From NCBI RefSeq assembly GCF_900114415.1, contig NZ_FOSZ01000002.1, positions 372,001 to 436,000 on the forward strand: a stretch of DNA of 64,000 bases, in the 5' to 3' direction. The DNA comes from Shimia haliotis (GTDB lineage: Bacteria > Pseudomonadota > Alphaproteobacteria > Rhodobacterales > Rhodobacteraceae). Positions 24,807 through 33,887 of the stretch are shown here, one piece after another (position 1 is the stretch's first letter; every line of letters starts with the position of its first letter). Made by a program: the position numbers and the translations under genes. The notes under the pieces are model-generated. The model was given only the letters and a program-made list of their open reading frames with translations. It was not told where the DNA came from and did no database searches.

Positions 24807-26335
24807 GACATGTCCTCCTGCGTTTCCAACGTCAGCGGCACCGGCGCCACCGCCAGATCGTCCACCCGCAAATCAAAAGTCGGCTTTGCCAGCCGGTTGC
24901 GCACAACCCAATAAAGTCGCTCGCTCGCCCGCGTGATCGCCACATAAGCAAGCCGTTTCCACAACGGCTGCCCCGCTTCGATCCGGTTCATACGCGCGGC
25001 CACAAACAGGTCCGGCGCAAAAACTTGCACGTTCTCCCACTGGCTGCCCTGCGCCTTGTGAATTGTCACCGCCGCCCCATGCAGGAACGTCGCTCCCATG
25101 CGAGCGGCAAAAGGAATAAACGGCTCTTCCTCATCCGGCTTTTCGATCTTCACGATCGACGCCGCCGACACGCGCGGATCTTCGGCCCCCATCACATGCA
25201 GACGAGAGAACCCCGGTTTGCGGCCAGGGCCGAGATACACCACCTGCGCGCCCTTGATCAGCCCGCGCGCCTCCAGATCAAGCCGCTTTTTGCGATGTTT
25301 GGCCGGCAATTCGATGCCGTCACAGATAAGTGGCTCACCCTCAAGCAACTCGTCCTCGGGGGCGAAATGCACCTGACGGAACGCATTGATCAACCGAATG
25401 CGCGTTGCATTGCGCCACACCAACACAGGGCTGCGCGCCATCAGGTCGACCTCGACCCGCTGCCCCAAAATGACGCGATCATCCAGCCGCGCCTTGTCCT
25501 CAATCATCCGCTCAAAATCCTGAAACGACAATTCCGGATCGGCCAAAGCATGGGCCAGATCAAGGATCGGGTTGTCGGCATCCTGCCGGTGAATACGTTC
25601 CAGATTGTAAACCGCCGGCGCGGGCAATTTATCAAACACCATCGCGCCCGATTGATTCACAGGAGCGAGCTGCGCCGGATCGCCAAACAGCACCAGCGTG
25701 CTGAAAATCTCTTTCAAATCATCGAATTGCTTGTCGTCCAGCATCGAGCTTTCATCGATAAAGCCGATGTCCAGCGGATCATCCCGCCGCTTCCAACCGG
25801 TGATGAAATCACTGCCACGCAACCCCGCAGCTGCCAAGGCACCGGGAATGGACTTATGCAGTTTGTAAAACTCCAACGCACGGTCCAGCGCCTCATCCGT
25901 GAGGCCTTCGATCTCCGGTCGCTCGCCATTTTCCGCAAGCCATTCCGCGATCTTCTCGTATTCAGGGTCATAAACCGGCGTATAGATAATTCGGTGAATG
26001 GTGGTCGCCGGCACGCCGCGCATCCGCAACACACTCGCCGCCTTGTTGGTCGGCGCCAGAACCGCCAGTGTGCGTTTGTCCTTCTTACGCTTGCCTTCAT
26101 AGTCGCCCGACACGATGTCGACACCCGCATCTTCCAGTGCCTTCACCATCTCCGCCAACAAATGCGTCTTGCCCGATCCCGCTTTGCCAGTCACCGCGGC
26201 AACAGACACTTTTCCATCTCTGGGGGGATGCAGAATCCCCTCGTCTAAATCCACGCCAACGCCTTTCAGCAGGGCAGAAATATTGTCAAAGGCCTCGGCC
26301 TGATCATGGCTGAAAGTGAGTGCGTTTTCGGTCAT
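24803..26335 (-). CDS. ATP-dependent RecD-like DNA helicase
   Basis: A 510-aa SF1B-type helicase. Walker A is GKAGSGKTHL near residue 53, motif Ia includes LAPTNKAASVLRMRG, Walker B is FIDESSMLDD, and GDPAQLAPVNQSG is motif III. The C-terminal UvrD_C_2 part carries TIHKAQGSQWENV (motif V) and YVAITRASERLYWVV (motif VI). It lacks the RecC-binding features of true RecD and is a stand-alone RecD-like/AAA_30 helicase common in alphaproteobacteria, probably acting in DNA repair or replication restart. The reading direction is leftward into the SDR gene. Confidence 0.88.
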   Translation of the reverse strand: MTENALTFSHDQAEAFDNISALLKGVGVDLDEGILHPPRDGKVSVAAVTGKAGSGKTHLLAEMVKALEDAGVDIVSGDYEGKRKKDKRTLAVLAPTNKAASVLRMRGVPATTIHRIIYTPVYDPEYEKIAEWLAENGERPEIEGLTDEALDRALEFYKLHKSIPGALAAAGLRGSDFITGWKRRDDPLDIGFIDESSMLDDKQFDDLKEIFSTLVLFGDPAQLAPVNQSGAMVFDKLPAPAVYNLERIHRQDADNPILDLAHALADPELSFQDFERMIEDKARLDDRVILGQRVEVDLMARSPVLVWRNATRIRLINAFRQVHFAPEDELLEGEPLICDGIELPAKHRKKRLDLEARGLIKGAQVVYLGPGRKPGFSRLHVMGAEDPRVSAASIVKIEKPDEEEPFIPFAARMGATFLHGAAVTIHKAQGSQWENVQVFAPDLFVAARMNRIEAGQPLWKRLAYVAITRASERLYWVVRNRLAKPTFDLRVDDLAVAPVPLTLETQEDMS

Positions 26336-26525
26336 GGCGCGACCCTATAGCGGGCGGCGAAAAGGGGCCAGCGGGTTTCTCGGGCGCACGTCCCAATTGT
26401 TGCCACTCCTCACTCTCCCCCCTCAACCGCCAAGCCGACAATCCGGCGTCAGCTGCTGCTTTTTACGGCAAAAGAATGCCTCCAACCTTTCGGCCAGAGG
26501 CACTCATCACGCCAACCCGCAAAGC

Positions 26526-27224
26526 TCACTTTGTGTTGGCATCCCACGCATCGCGCAAGGCTTCGCCGTCAGGGTGCGCCTTGGAGAATAGGATATGCAT
26601 CGCAACCGAACGCAAAACGCCGGTCTTACCGATGCTCTGCTCTCCCTCGCCCAGCACATCGCGCACATAGGCTTCGCCTGCAATCTCGTTCTCGATCATC
26701 ACATCCGCACGCCCCGCTTCCAGCAACCTCCAAGCCGCCTCAGTCGAGGTCACTGTGTGCATCTCCACGCCGGCGTCAGCGAACGCCTTTTCATACCAAT
26801 AGCCAGCGAGCCCAACAGGTTTCAGCCCTAACTCTTTAACTTCGCTGATCGAATTCACGGACAACCCGTTTGGATGCTTGGATTTGCTGTAGAAGAACAC
26901 GTCATAATGCTCCTCCAGAGGCTCTTGCGGAAAATGGAAATCCGCCCCTCGTTCATCGGTATAGGACCATGAGAAAGTGGCGACATAATCACCCTTTTTG
27001 GCCAATTCATAAGACCGCTTCCATGGCATGTATTCCAGCTCGATGTCATAGCCCGCAGCCTTCATAACTTCACGCACGCGCTTGGTATGTGTTCCGTTGT
27101 CCGGCAAGGCCTCTCCAATGTAAGGAGCCCAATCTCCCGCCGCGATGGTGATCGTTTCAGCCTGCACACTCGAGGCCATTCCCACCGACAAGAAAAATGC
27201 AGAAATCAAGTAACCAGTCTTCAT
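26526..27224 (-). CDS. Extracellular solute-binding protein, family 3 type
   Basis: The 232-aa product has a Sec signal peptide (YLISAFFLSVGMASSVQA) and an SBP_bac_3-like fold: ITIAAGDWAPYIGEALPDNG for the first strand and loop, YMPWKRSYELAKKGDYVATFSW, and EAAWRLLEAGRADVMIENE near the second lobe. No permease or ATPase gene adjoins it, so it may be an orphan receptor, or serve a sensor protein or a transporter elsewhere. The ligand is unknown; the family binds amino acids and other small polar molecules. Confidence 0.8.
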   Translation of the reverse strand: MKTGYLISAFFLSVGMASSVQAETITIAAGDWAPYIGEALPDNGTHTKRVREVMKAAGYDIELEYMPWKRSYELAKKGDYVATFSWSYTDERGADFHFPQEPLEEHYDVFFYSKSKHPNGLSVNSISEVKELGLKPVGLAGYWYEKAFADAGVEMHTVTSTEAAWRLLEAGRADVMIENEIAGEAYVRDVLGEGEQSIGKTGVLRSVAMHILFSKAHPDGEALRDAWDANTK

Positions 27225-27324
27225 GACTTACTCCATAGGTTATTCCGCCAAACTCATAGAGAAGACTGATTGACACGAGATGAACTCCTGAACGCAGGGG
27301 AACCACAAGTTGCCCTCCCCCAAC

Positions 27325-27355
27325 AAAAAACCCCCGAGCCTTGCGACCCGGGGGT
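27325..27355 (-). terminator. Rho-independent terminator of ccr
   Basis: Read on the minus strand, ACCCCCG pairs with CGGGGGT, followed by TTTTTT. It lies 45 bp after the ccr stop. Confidence 0.85.
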
Positions 27356-27399
27356 AAGTCAAAAAACGGGGGAAACCGTTCAGACCAATTTCATGTGGC

Positions 27400-28686
27400 T
27401 CACTTGCCAGCCTCAAGCACGTCTTCCAGCGTGCGCAGGCCAGTTTTCGGCGCTTGCACCAGAACCGACATATTGCCCGGCTTGTGCTCGTTGCGCAGCA
27501 TCTTCATGTGCGCGTCCGGCAGTTCCGCCCAAGGGAAGACTTCGGACATGCACGGGTCCAGACGACGCTCAACCATCAGCTTGTTGGCGGAGGCCGCCTG
27601 CTTCAGGTGGGCAAAGTGGGAGCCCTGCAGACGCTTCTGGTGCATCCACATGTAACGCACGTCGAATGTGCAGTTGAAACCGGAGGTGCCGGCGCAGATC
27701 ACAACCATGCCGCCCTTTTTCACAACAAAGGTGGACACAGGGAAGGTTGCCTCGCCTGGGTGTTCAAACACCATATCGACGTTCACGCCTTTGCCGGTGA
27801 TGTCCCAGATCGCCTTGCCGAACTTACGCGCCTCTTTGAACCACTCCGCATATTCCGGAGTGTTCACGGTGGGCAGTTGGCCCCAGCAGTTGAAGTCCTT
27901 GCGGTTCAGAACGCCTTTGGCGCCCAGCCCCATCACAAAGTCACGCTTGTCTTCATCCGAGATCACACCAATCGCGTTGGCACCTGCGGTGTTGATCAGC
28001 TGGATCGCATAGGAGCCCAGACCACCGGATGCGCCCCAAACCAGAACGTTCTGGCCCGGCTTCAGGTCATGCGGCTCGTGGCCGAACAGCATGCGGTACG
28101 CAGTCGCCAGCGTCAGCGTGTAACACGCGCTCTCTTCCCAAGTCAGGTGCTTGGGACGCGGCATCAGCTGCTGTGCCTGTACACGGGTGAACTGCGAGAA
28201 CGACCCGTCCGGTGTTTCATAACCCCAGATACGCTGGCTGTCGGAATACATCGGATCGCCGCCGTTGCACTCTTCGTCGTCGCCGTCATCCTGGTTGCAG
28301 TGGATCACAACTTCGTCGCCCACTTTCCAGCGCTTCACCTTGTCGCCCACGGCCCACACGATGCCCGAGGCATCGGAACCGGCGATGTGATACGGCTGCT
28401 TGTGCACGTCAAACATCGAAACAGGCACGCCCAGACCGGCCCAAACGCCGTTGTAGTTCACGCCCGCGGCCATCACGAGGACCAGCACTTCATGGCTGTC
28501 CAGCGTCGGCACGTCGACCACTTCCTGCAACATCGCCTTGTTCGGCTCGCCCTGACGCTCACGGCGGATCGCCCAGGCATACATCTGTTTCGGCACATGG
28601 CCCATCGGAGGCATTTCACCGACTTCATAAAGGTCTTTTTTCGGAGCGTCATAAGACGCGATTGCGCTTTCGGTATCCAAGGCCAT
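27400..28686 (-). CDS. ccr: Crotonyl-CoA carboxylase/reductase
   Basis: The 428-aa enzyme reductively carboxylates crotonyl-CoA to ethylmalonyl-CoA with NADPH and CO2, the key step of the ethylmalonyl-CoA pathway for acetyl-CoA assimilation without a glyoxylate shunt. It is an MDR-superfamily protein with the Ccr-specific N-terminus (DLYEVGEMPPMGHVPKQMYAW), the insert HCNQDDGDDEECNGGDPM, the NADPH loop WGASGGLGSYAIQL, and FEHPGEATFPVSTFV. The ATG at 28686 has GGAGGG upstream; the longer upstream frame is non-family. ecm lies on the opposite strand 1.7 kb away, as in other Rhodobacteraceae. Confidence 0.96.
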   Translation of the reverse strand: MALDTESAIASYDAPKKDLYEVGEMPPMGHVPKQMYAWAIRRERQGEPNKAMLQEVVDVPTLDSHEVLVLVMAAGVNYNGVWAGLGVPVSMFDVHKQPYHIAGSDASGIVWAVGDKVKRWKVGDEVVIHCNQDDGDDEECNGGDPMYSDSQRIWGYETPDGSFSQFTRVQAQQLMPRPKHLTWEESACYTLTLATAYRMLFGHEPHDLKPGQNVLVWGASGGLGSYAIQLINTAGANAIGVISDEDKRDFVMGLGAKGVLNRKDFNCWGQLPTVNTPEYAEWFKEARKFGKAIWDITGKGVNVDMVFEHPGEATFPVSTFVVKKGGMVVICAGTSGFNCTFDVRYMWMHQKRLQGSHFAHLKQAASANKLMVERRLDPCMSEVFPWAELPDAHMKMLRNEHKPGNMSVLVQAPKTGLRTLEDVLEAGK

Positions 28687-28810
28687 CGTGCCCTCCAGCT
28701 GTTCATGTTGCCGCGATGCAGAATCGCGTTCCCTGACCATGAAATATCTACGGGACGGTAATATTGCAACCGCATTTGATCTGGTTTTGAAATTTTATAA
28801 CCCAGCAGTC

Positions 28811-28829
28811 GCAGCAAAAATGCTGCAAT
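28811..28829 (-). promoter_or_regulatory. Candidate operator upstream of ccr
   Basis: GCAGCA (28811-28816) and TGCTGC (28821-28826) form a perfect 6-bp inverted repeat around AAAA. On the ccr strand it begins ATTGCAGCA, the same 9-mer found upstream of ecm at 30293-30301. It lies about 130 bp upstream of the ccr start. Regulator identity is not determinable. Confidence 0.45.
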
Positions 28830-28836
28830 TGCACAA

Positions 28837-30195
28837 TCACCTCAGCAAATGGGTGATCGAATTGGCATAAAAAGAAAGCAGATCACGCCGGTCTGGGATC
28901 GCTTCGAAGCTTCCGTTCCTACGGACAATGACGCGGCGTTCCTCCAGAATTCGTATGCCCACCTCCGCCGCATAACTCAGGTCATCGCGCGGCAAATGCA
29001 CATGCTCAGGGCGCAACTCCTTCAGCCAGCCGTCATAGGCCGCCTCAATTGCCGCCCGACTGATCGGACCGTCATGTGCCTGAACAATCGCAGCCACCAT
29101 CGGCGCCGGCAGCACCGGCACCACCTCATTGATGCCCGACATCAGCCTCTCGGCAAGCGGTTCAGCCACCTCTCCCTCATGGCTCTTTACAAACTCCGAC
29201 AACGACACCGGGCTTCCAAAGCTTACGGCCGCATAGCCAAACTTGTGATAGCGCCCGCGCATACGCAGCCAGATTTGTTTGAAGAAAAAACCGACAATCA
29301 CGCTGATCTTCGCGTCAAACCGCCGCCCACCCGAGGCATTGGCATTGATCAAAATCCGATCCTCCAGAACACGATCATAGTTCAGGGCCACCGGCACAAA
29401 CACCACGTCCCGCCCCTCGGACTCAAACGGATCGGTGATGTACTTCAGCAATCCCAGCTTGGGCAGCTGAGGCGCGCCATCAAGGCTCAACCCGCCTTCG
29501 GGGAACATCGCCTGCGTCACGCCGCCCTGCGTCGCCAGCCTCACATAGGCCGCCAGAACCTTGCGATACAAGGCGTTGCGCGATTTGCGACGGATAAAGT
29601 AGGCCCCCATCGCCTTGATCAGACGCGACAATGGCCAGACCCGCGCCCATTCACCCACCGCATAGGCCAAGGCCGATCTCTGCGCCGCAAGATAGGTCAC
29701 AAGCACGTAATCCATGTTGCTGCGGTGGTTGATCACAAACACCACCGTTGCATCCTTTGAAATGGCGTTGATCCCATCCTCGTCAAAATGCACCAACCGT
29801 ACGCGATACAAAGCGCGGCTAATGAACCGCGCCAGCCGAATGGCAAATCCGAAATAGGCAGATGCCGAAAACGACGGCACGATCTCGCGGGCGTACCGCT
29901 TGGCTTCCTCAAAGGCCACGTTTTCCGGAATACCTTCTTCCGCCGCATGCTCCGTGACCGCCTGTGCCACATCGGGTTGGTAAATAAGCCGCTGGATCAT
30001 GTCATGCCGACGCGCCAGCTTGAACGGCTCAATCGGCCGCTCCAACCGCTCGTTCAATCGCGACACCGCCTTCTCCATCCGTCGCCGGAAGAACCAGCGC
30101 ACCGATGGGAACAAAAGATGGCTGGCCGCTGTCACCGCTGCAAACAGCAGGATCAGGATAAACAGCCAAACAGGTAACTCGACAGTCTGCGTCAT
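28837..30195 (-). CDS. Glycerol-phosphate/lysophosphatidate acyltransferase-family protein (PlsB/PlsC-like)
   Basis: The 452-aa protein starts with a membrane anchor (VWLFILILLFAAVTAASHLLF) and carries the acyltransferase motifs NHRSNMDY (HX4D, catalytic His and Asp), FPEGGLSLDG and VFVPVALNYDRV. The length and arrangement resemble PlsB-type glycerol-3-phosphate acyltransferases more than the 240-aa PlsC proteins, but it is shorter than E. coli PlsB, so the acceptor is uncertain. It is inserted between ccr and ecm. The start at 30195 is chosen because the upstream frame (33 more codons) has no family features and would reach into the ecm promoter. Confidence 0.8.
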   Translation of the reverse strand: MTQTVELPVWLFILILLFAAVTAASHLLFPSVRWFFRRRMEKAVSRLNERLERPIEPFKLARRHDMIQRLIYQPDVAQAVTEHAAEEGIPENVAFEEAKRYAREIVPSFSASAYFGFAIRLARFISRALYRVRLVHFDEDGINAISKDATVVFVINHRSNMDYVLVTYLAAQRSALAYAVGEWARVWPLSRLIKAMGAYFIRRKSRNALYRKVLAAYVRLATQGGVTQAMFPEGGLSLDGAPQLPKLGLLKYITDPFESEGRDVVFVPVALNYDRVLEDRILINANASGGRRFDAKISVIVGFFFKQIWLRMRGRYHKFGYAAVSFGSPVSLSEFVKSHEGEVAEPLAERLMSGINEVVPVLPAPMVAAIVQAHDGPISRAAIEAAYDGWLKELRPEHVHLPRDDLSYAAEVGIRILEERRVIVRRNGSFEAIPDRRDLLSFYANSITHLLR

Positions 30196-30292
30196 GGCCC
30201 ACCCTTGCAACGCCTTGGCCGCGCGGTAAACAGGAAAATCGTTCGGTTTGCACCGGCACCATTCTTCACGACCCCACGTCGCCCTTTGCCGC

Positions 30293-30328
30293 ATTGCAGC
30301 AAAATGTCTTGCAAATGAAATTTCGCAA
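30293..30328 (+). promoter_or_regulatory. Candidate operator upstream of ecm
   Basis: ATTGCAGCA (30293-30301, shared with the ccr upstream region) is followed by TTGCAAATGAAATTTCGCAA (30309-30328), an imperfect inverted repeat with TTGC/GCAA ends. The TTGC-rich pattern resembles motifs described for ScfR/RamB-type short-chain acyl-CoA regulators in Rhodobacter relatives, but not exactly. It lies 60-100 bp before the ecm start. Confidence 0.45.
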
Positions 30329-30389
30329 CTCTAGTTTCTCACGCAACAATATTGCCGACGTGTTTTTTGCACTGATTCAGGAGGCCCCT

Positions 30390-32369
30390 ATGTCGCAGAC
30401 GCAGCAAGACCGCACCAAGGATCGCCCGTGGCTGATCCGCACCTATGCCGGTCACTCCACCGCCAAGGCCTCCAACGCGCTTTACCGCTCCAACCTTGAA
30501 AAGGGTCAGACGGGCCTGTCGGTGGCCTTCGATCTGCCCACCCAGACCGGTTATGACAGCGACCACGTCCTGTCCCGCGGCGAGGTGGGCAAAGTCGGTG
30601 TGCCCGTCTGCCATCTGGGCGACATGCGCACGCTGTTTGATCAGATCCCGCTGGAACAGATGAACACCTCCATGACGATCAACGCCACCGCACCGTGGTT
30701 GTTGTCCCTCTATATCGCGGCGGCCGAGGAACAGGGGGCCGACGTCAGCAAGCTGCAAGGCACCGTGCAAAACGACCTGATCAAGGAATACCTGTCCCGC
30801 GGCACCTATATCTGCCCGCCCGAACCCAGCCTCAAGATGATCGCGGACGTGGCCGAGTATTGCTATACCAATGTGCCCAAATGGAACCCGATGAATGTCT
30901 GCTCCTATCACCTGCAAGAGGCCGGCGCGACGCCAGAGCAGGAGCTGGCCTTTGCTCTCGCCACCGCCATCGCAGTTCTGGATGCGCTGAAACCTCGTGT
31001 GCCCGCCGAAGACTTCCCTGCCCTTGCGGGGCGTATTTCCTTCTTTGTGAATGCCGGTATTCGGTTCGTCACCGAAATGTGCAAAATGCGCGCCTTTGTG
31101 GATTTGTGGGATGAAATTCTGGAAACCCGCTACGGAGTGGAAAACCCGAAATACCGCCGTTTCCGCTACGGGGTTCAGGTCAACTCATTGGGGCTGACCG
31201 AACAACAGCCGGAAAACAACGTATATCGCATTCTGATTGAAATGCTGGCAGTGACCCTTTCCAAAAAGGCCCGCGCCCGTGCTGTGCAATTGCCCGCATG
31301 GAACGAAGCGCTCGGCCTGCCCCGCCCTTGGGATCAGCAATGGTCCATGCGCATGCAGCAAATCATGGCCTTTGAAACCGACCTTCTGGAATATGACGAT
31401 CTCTTTGACGGCAATCCCGCCGTGGATGCAAAGGTCGAAGAATTGAAAAACGGCGCGCGCAGCGAACTTTCCAATCTGGAAAGCATGGGCGGCGCAATTG
31501 GCGCAATTGATTATATGAAGTCCCGCCTTGTGGATTCCAACGCCGATCGCCTTGGCCGTATTGAAGCGGGCGAAACCGTGGTTGTTGGCGTCAACAAATT
31601 CCAGAAAGGCGAGCCCTCACCGCTTATGACCGGCGACGGCGGCATCATGGTTGTGGACCCCGCAGTGGAGCAGGAACAGATCAACCGCCTTGCCGAATGG
31701 CGCAGAGATCGCGACGCCGCCGCCGTCGAAAAGGCCCTCGCCGATCTGCGTGCAGCCGCGGCCAATGGCGACAACGTTATGCCGGCCTCCATTGCCGCCG
31801 CCAAGGCAGGGGTAACCACCGGTGAATGGGCGGCTCAGATGCGCAGCGTACACGGAGAATATCGTGGTCCCACAGGGGTTTCCGGCGCACCGTCCAACAA
31901 AACCGAAGGTCTGGATGACCTGCGTTCCGCCGTTGATGCAGTCTCCGACAAACTCGGTCGCCGCCTGAAATTCGTGATCGGTAAACCGGGTCTGGATGGT
32001 CACTCCAACGGCGCCGAACAGATCGCGTTCCGCGCCCGCGACTGCGGTATGGACATCACCTATGACGGCATCCGTCTTACACCCGAAGAGATCGTGTCCA
32101 AGGCGCTCGAGGACGACGCACATGTGGTTGGCCTGTCCATCCTGTCCGGCTCCCACATCCCATTGGTCGAAGACCTGATGGACCGCATGCGCGCGGCCGG
32201 ATTGGGCGAAACTCCGGTGATCGTCGGCGGCATCATCCCTGACGAAGACGCAGACCGCCTGCGCGCGATGGGCGTGGCCCGCGTGTACACGCCCAAGGAT
32301 TTTGAGCTCAATACAATCATGCAGGACATCGTGACATTGGCTGACCCCAAGGCCGTCGCCGCCCAGTAA
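30390..32369 (+). CDS. ecm: (2R)-Ethylmalonyl-CoA mutase
   Basis: The 659-aa coenzyme B12-dependent mutase converts ethylmalonyl-CoA to methylsuccinyl-CoA. The N-terminal substrate barrel starts with KDRPWLIRTYAGHSTAKASN and LSVAFDLPTQTGYDSDH, typical of Ecm/MeaA rather than methylmalonyl-CoA mutase. The C-terminal cobalamin domain has GKPGLDGHSNG (the D-x-H-x-x-G base-off motif, near residue 535) and LSILSGSH. Single-subunit length is as expected. The ATG at 30390 has CAGGAGG upstream. It works directly after Ccr, whose gene lies on the other side of the acyltransferase gene. A strong terminator follows. Confidence 0.95.
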   Translation: MSQTQQDRTKDRPWLIRTYAGHSTAKASNALYRSNLEKGQTGLSVAFDLPTQTGYDSDHVLSRGEVGKVGVPVCHLGDMRTLFDQIPLEQMNTSMTINATAPWLLSLYIAAAEEQGADVSKLQGTVQNDLIKEYLSRGTYICPPEPSLKMIADVAEYCYTNVPKWNPMNVCSYHLQEAGATPEQELAFALATAIAVLDALKPRVPAEDFPALAGRISFFVNAGIRFVTEMCKMRAFVDLWDEILETRYGVENPKYRRFRYGVQVNSLGLTEQQPENNVYRILIEMLAVTLSKKARARAVQLPAWNEALGLPRPWDQQWSMRMQQIMAFETDLLEYDDLFDGNPAVDAKVEELKNGARSELSNLESMGGAIGAIDYMKSRLVDSNADRLGRIEAGETVVVGVNKFQKGEPSPLMTGDGGIMVVDPAVEQEQINRLAEWRRDRDAAAVEKALADLRAAAANGDNVMPASIAAAKAGVTTGEWAAQMRSVHGEYRGPTGVSGAPSNKTEGLDDLRSAVDAVSDKLGRRLKFVIGKPGLDGHSNGAEQIAFRARDCGMDITYDGIRLTPEEIVSKALEDDAHVVGLSILSGSHIPLVEDLMDRMRAAGLGETPVIVGGIIPDEDADRLRAMGVARVYTPKDFELNTIMQDIVTLADPKAVAAQ

Positions 32370-32403
32370 CAAAGCCCCGTAGTCGCCATTTTCCAGCCGC
32401 CAG

Positions 32404-32441
32404 AAAAGCCCCGAATTTCAATTCGAAATTCGGGGCTTTTT
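32404..32441 (+). terminator. Rho-independent terminator of ecm
   Basis: A very long stem: AAAAGCCCCGAATTTC pairs with GAAATTCGGGGCTTTT around a short loop, ending in five Ts. The symmetry would also permit termination from the other side. Confidence 0.9.
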
Positions 32442-32562
32442 GCGATTTCGGGCCATATCTGCTAGGCTGTATTTGCATTTACACTAACACAAATAGCAAC
32501 TTGCACCCCGAAAGGAATTTCCGTCGTAGTACTTTTTAGTCAATGAAGAGGATGGAATTGAC

Positions 32563-32883
32563 ATGAACTTGACCAAGATGTCGTATGACGAATTGGTGTC
32601 TCTAAAGTCGGAAATAGACATCGAAATCAAAAAGCGCGAGGCCGACCGCCGCAGAGATGCACTCAAAGCCGTAGAAGAAGCCGCAGAACAATTCGGCTAT
32701 TCTCTTGCTGACCTCGCCGCAGCAACCGGCTTGGGAAAACGCCGTGGCTCCCTGAACAAAGGCGTGCCGAAATACGCGGATCCAGAGGACAAGACGCGCA
32801 CCTGGACCGGCAAAGGCCGAAAACCCAAGTGGTTTGATGAAGCTCTGGCCGCAGGTGTTACACCGGAGCAGATGGAACTCTAG
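32563..32883 (+). CDS. H-NS family nucleoid protein (HvrA/Spb-like)
   Basis: A 106-aa protein with the H-NS layout: an N-terminal coiled-coil dimerisation segment (SYDELVSLKSEIDIEIKKREADRRRDALKAVEEAA) and a C-terminal DNA-binding motif TWTGKGRKPKWFDEAL, the W-x-G-x-G-R-x-P signature. In Rhodobacter the relatives HvrA and Spb modulate light- and oxygen-regulated genes; the target set here is unknown. It is monocistronic, preceded by a 120-bp region after the ecm terminator. Confidence 0.9.
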   Translation: MNLTKMSYDELVSLKSEIDIEIKKREADRRRDALKAVEEAAEQFGYSLADLAAATGLGKRRGSLNKGVPKYADPEDKTRTWTGKGRKPKWFDEALAAGVTPEQMEL

Positions 32884-33011
32884 GGCCCTCCGCGCGGTTT
32901 CCCGCCTTTCAGATGTCTAAAAGGGTGTTTCGCCGGAAATCTCCTTGCAACCGGATACCGGTTTGCGGCATCTGGGCAAATCTTTTTACTTTTGATTGAA
33001 TGGGAGTCCCC

Positions 33012-33716
33012 ATGACTGTTCATATTGGCGCCAAACCCGGTGACATCGCTGAAACCGTCCTTCTTCCGGGCGACCCGTATCGCGCCCGCTGGGCCGCCGA
33101 GAACTTTCTCGAAGATGCGGTCTGCGTGAACGAAGTCCGCGGCATGCTTGGTTTCACCGGAAGCTACAAAGGCAACCGCGTCACGATCCACGGCACCGGT
33201 ATGGGCATGCCCTCGACCTCGATCTATGTGAACGAGCTGATCAAGGACTACGGCGCAAAAACCCTGATCCGTATCGGGTCCGCCGGTGGCATGCAGGAGC
33301 ACGTGAAAGTGCGCGACGTGATCATTGCGATGACAGCGTCGACCCTGTCCACACCGTCACGCGGCATCTTCAAAGAGCTGAACTTTGCTCCTTGCGCCGA
33401 CTACGGTCTGCTGCGTGCCGCAGCCGATGCGGCCGAGGCCAAAGGCACACCGACCCACGTGGGCGGGATTTACAGCTCGGACGTATTTTATGACGAGCGC
33501 CCCGACCTGAACGAACAGATGGTGCGCCACGGCATTCTCGGTGTCGAAATGGAAGCGGCCGAACTCTACAACCTCGCCGCCCGCCACGGTGTGCGCGGTC
33601 TCGCGGTTCTGACGATCTCCGACCACCTTCTGACCGGCGAAGCGCTGCCGTCTGAGGATCGCGAAAAGAGCTTCGGTGACATGGTTGAAATCGCGCTCGA
33701 AGCTGCCTTCGCCTGA
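33012..33716 (+). CDS. deoD: Purine-nucleoside phosphorylase (DeoD type)
   Basis: The 234-aa enzyme phosphorolyses purine (deoxy)nucleosides to base and (deoxy)ribose-1-phosphate. It has [25 protein letters not shown], the phosphate loop [25 protein letters not shown], and the nucleoside motif [14 protein letters not shown] with [10 protein letters not shown] (catalytic Asp). Length is normal for the hexameric DeoD group. GGGAG precedes the ATG at 33012. It could process nucleosides brought in by the BMP/ABC importer at 17-22 kb. A GC-rich terminator follows. Confidence 0.96.
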   Translation: MTVHIGAKPGDIAETVLLPGDPYRARWAAENFLEDAVCVNEVRGMLGFTGSYKGNRVTIHGTGMGMPSTSIYVNELIKDYGAKTLIRIGSAGGMQEHVKVRDVIIAMTASTLSTPSRGIFKELNFAPCADYGLLRAAADAAEAKGTPTHVGGIYSSDVFYDERPDLNEQMVRHGILGVEMEAAELYNLAARHGVRGLAVLTISDHLLTGEALPSEDREKSFGDMVEIALEAAFA

Positions 33717-33773
33717 ACCGACCAAGGTGCACGCCCCCGCGAGGAAAGCCGTGCCCAATCAAGCCAGTAACGC

Positions 33774-33812
33774 AACGCCCGCGCCATTCACCGGCGCGGG
33801 CGTTTCTTTTTT
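33774..33812 (+). terminator. Rho-independent terminator of deoD
   Basis: AACGCCCGCGCC (33774-33785) pairs perfectly with GGCGCGGGCGTT (33793-33804), followed by TCTTTTTT. Confidence 0.92.
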
Positions 33813-33823
33813 CGGCTTTCACC

Positions 33824-33867
33824 ACCGACGCAATACCGACGTTTTACCGACGCAATACCGACGACGC
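33824..33867. repeat. 11-bp tandem repeat array, four units
   Basis: Four units with exact 11-bp period: ACCGACGCAAT, ACCGACGTTTT, ACCGACGCAAT, ACCGACGACGC, starting at 33824, 33835, 33846 and 33857. The ACCGACG core is invariant. The array lies between the deoD terminator and the 3' end of the convergent DUF1989 gene. The same repeat occurs at 56374. Confidence 0.85.
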
Positions 33868-33887
33868 CAAAACCGTCATTCACCAGA

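Noticed and set aside
30196-30294. Longer N-terminus of the acyltransferase between ccr and ecm
   Set aside because: The residues are not family-like and the stretch contains promoter-type sequence for ecm.
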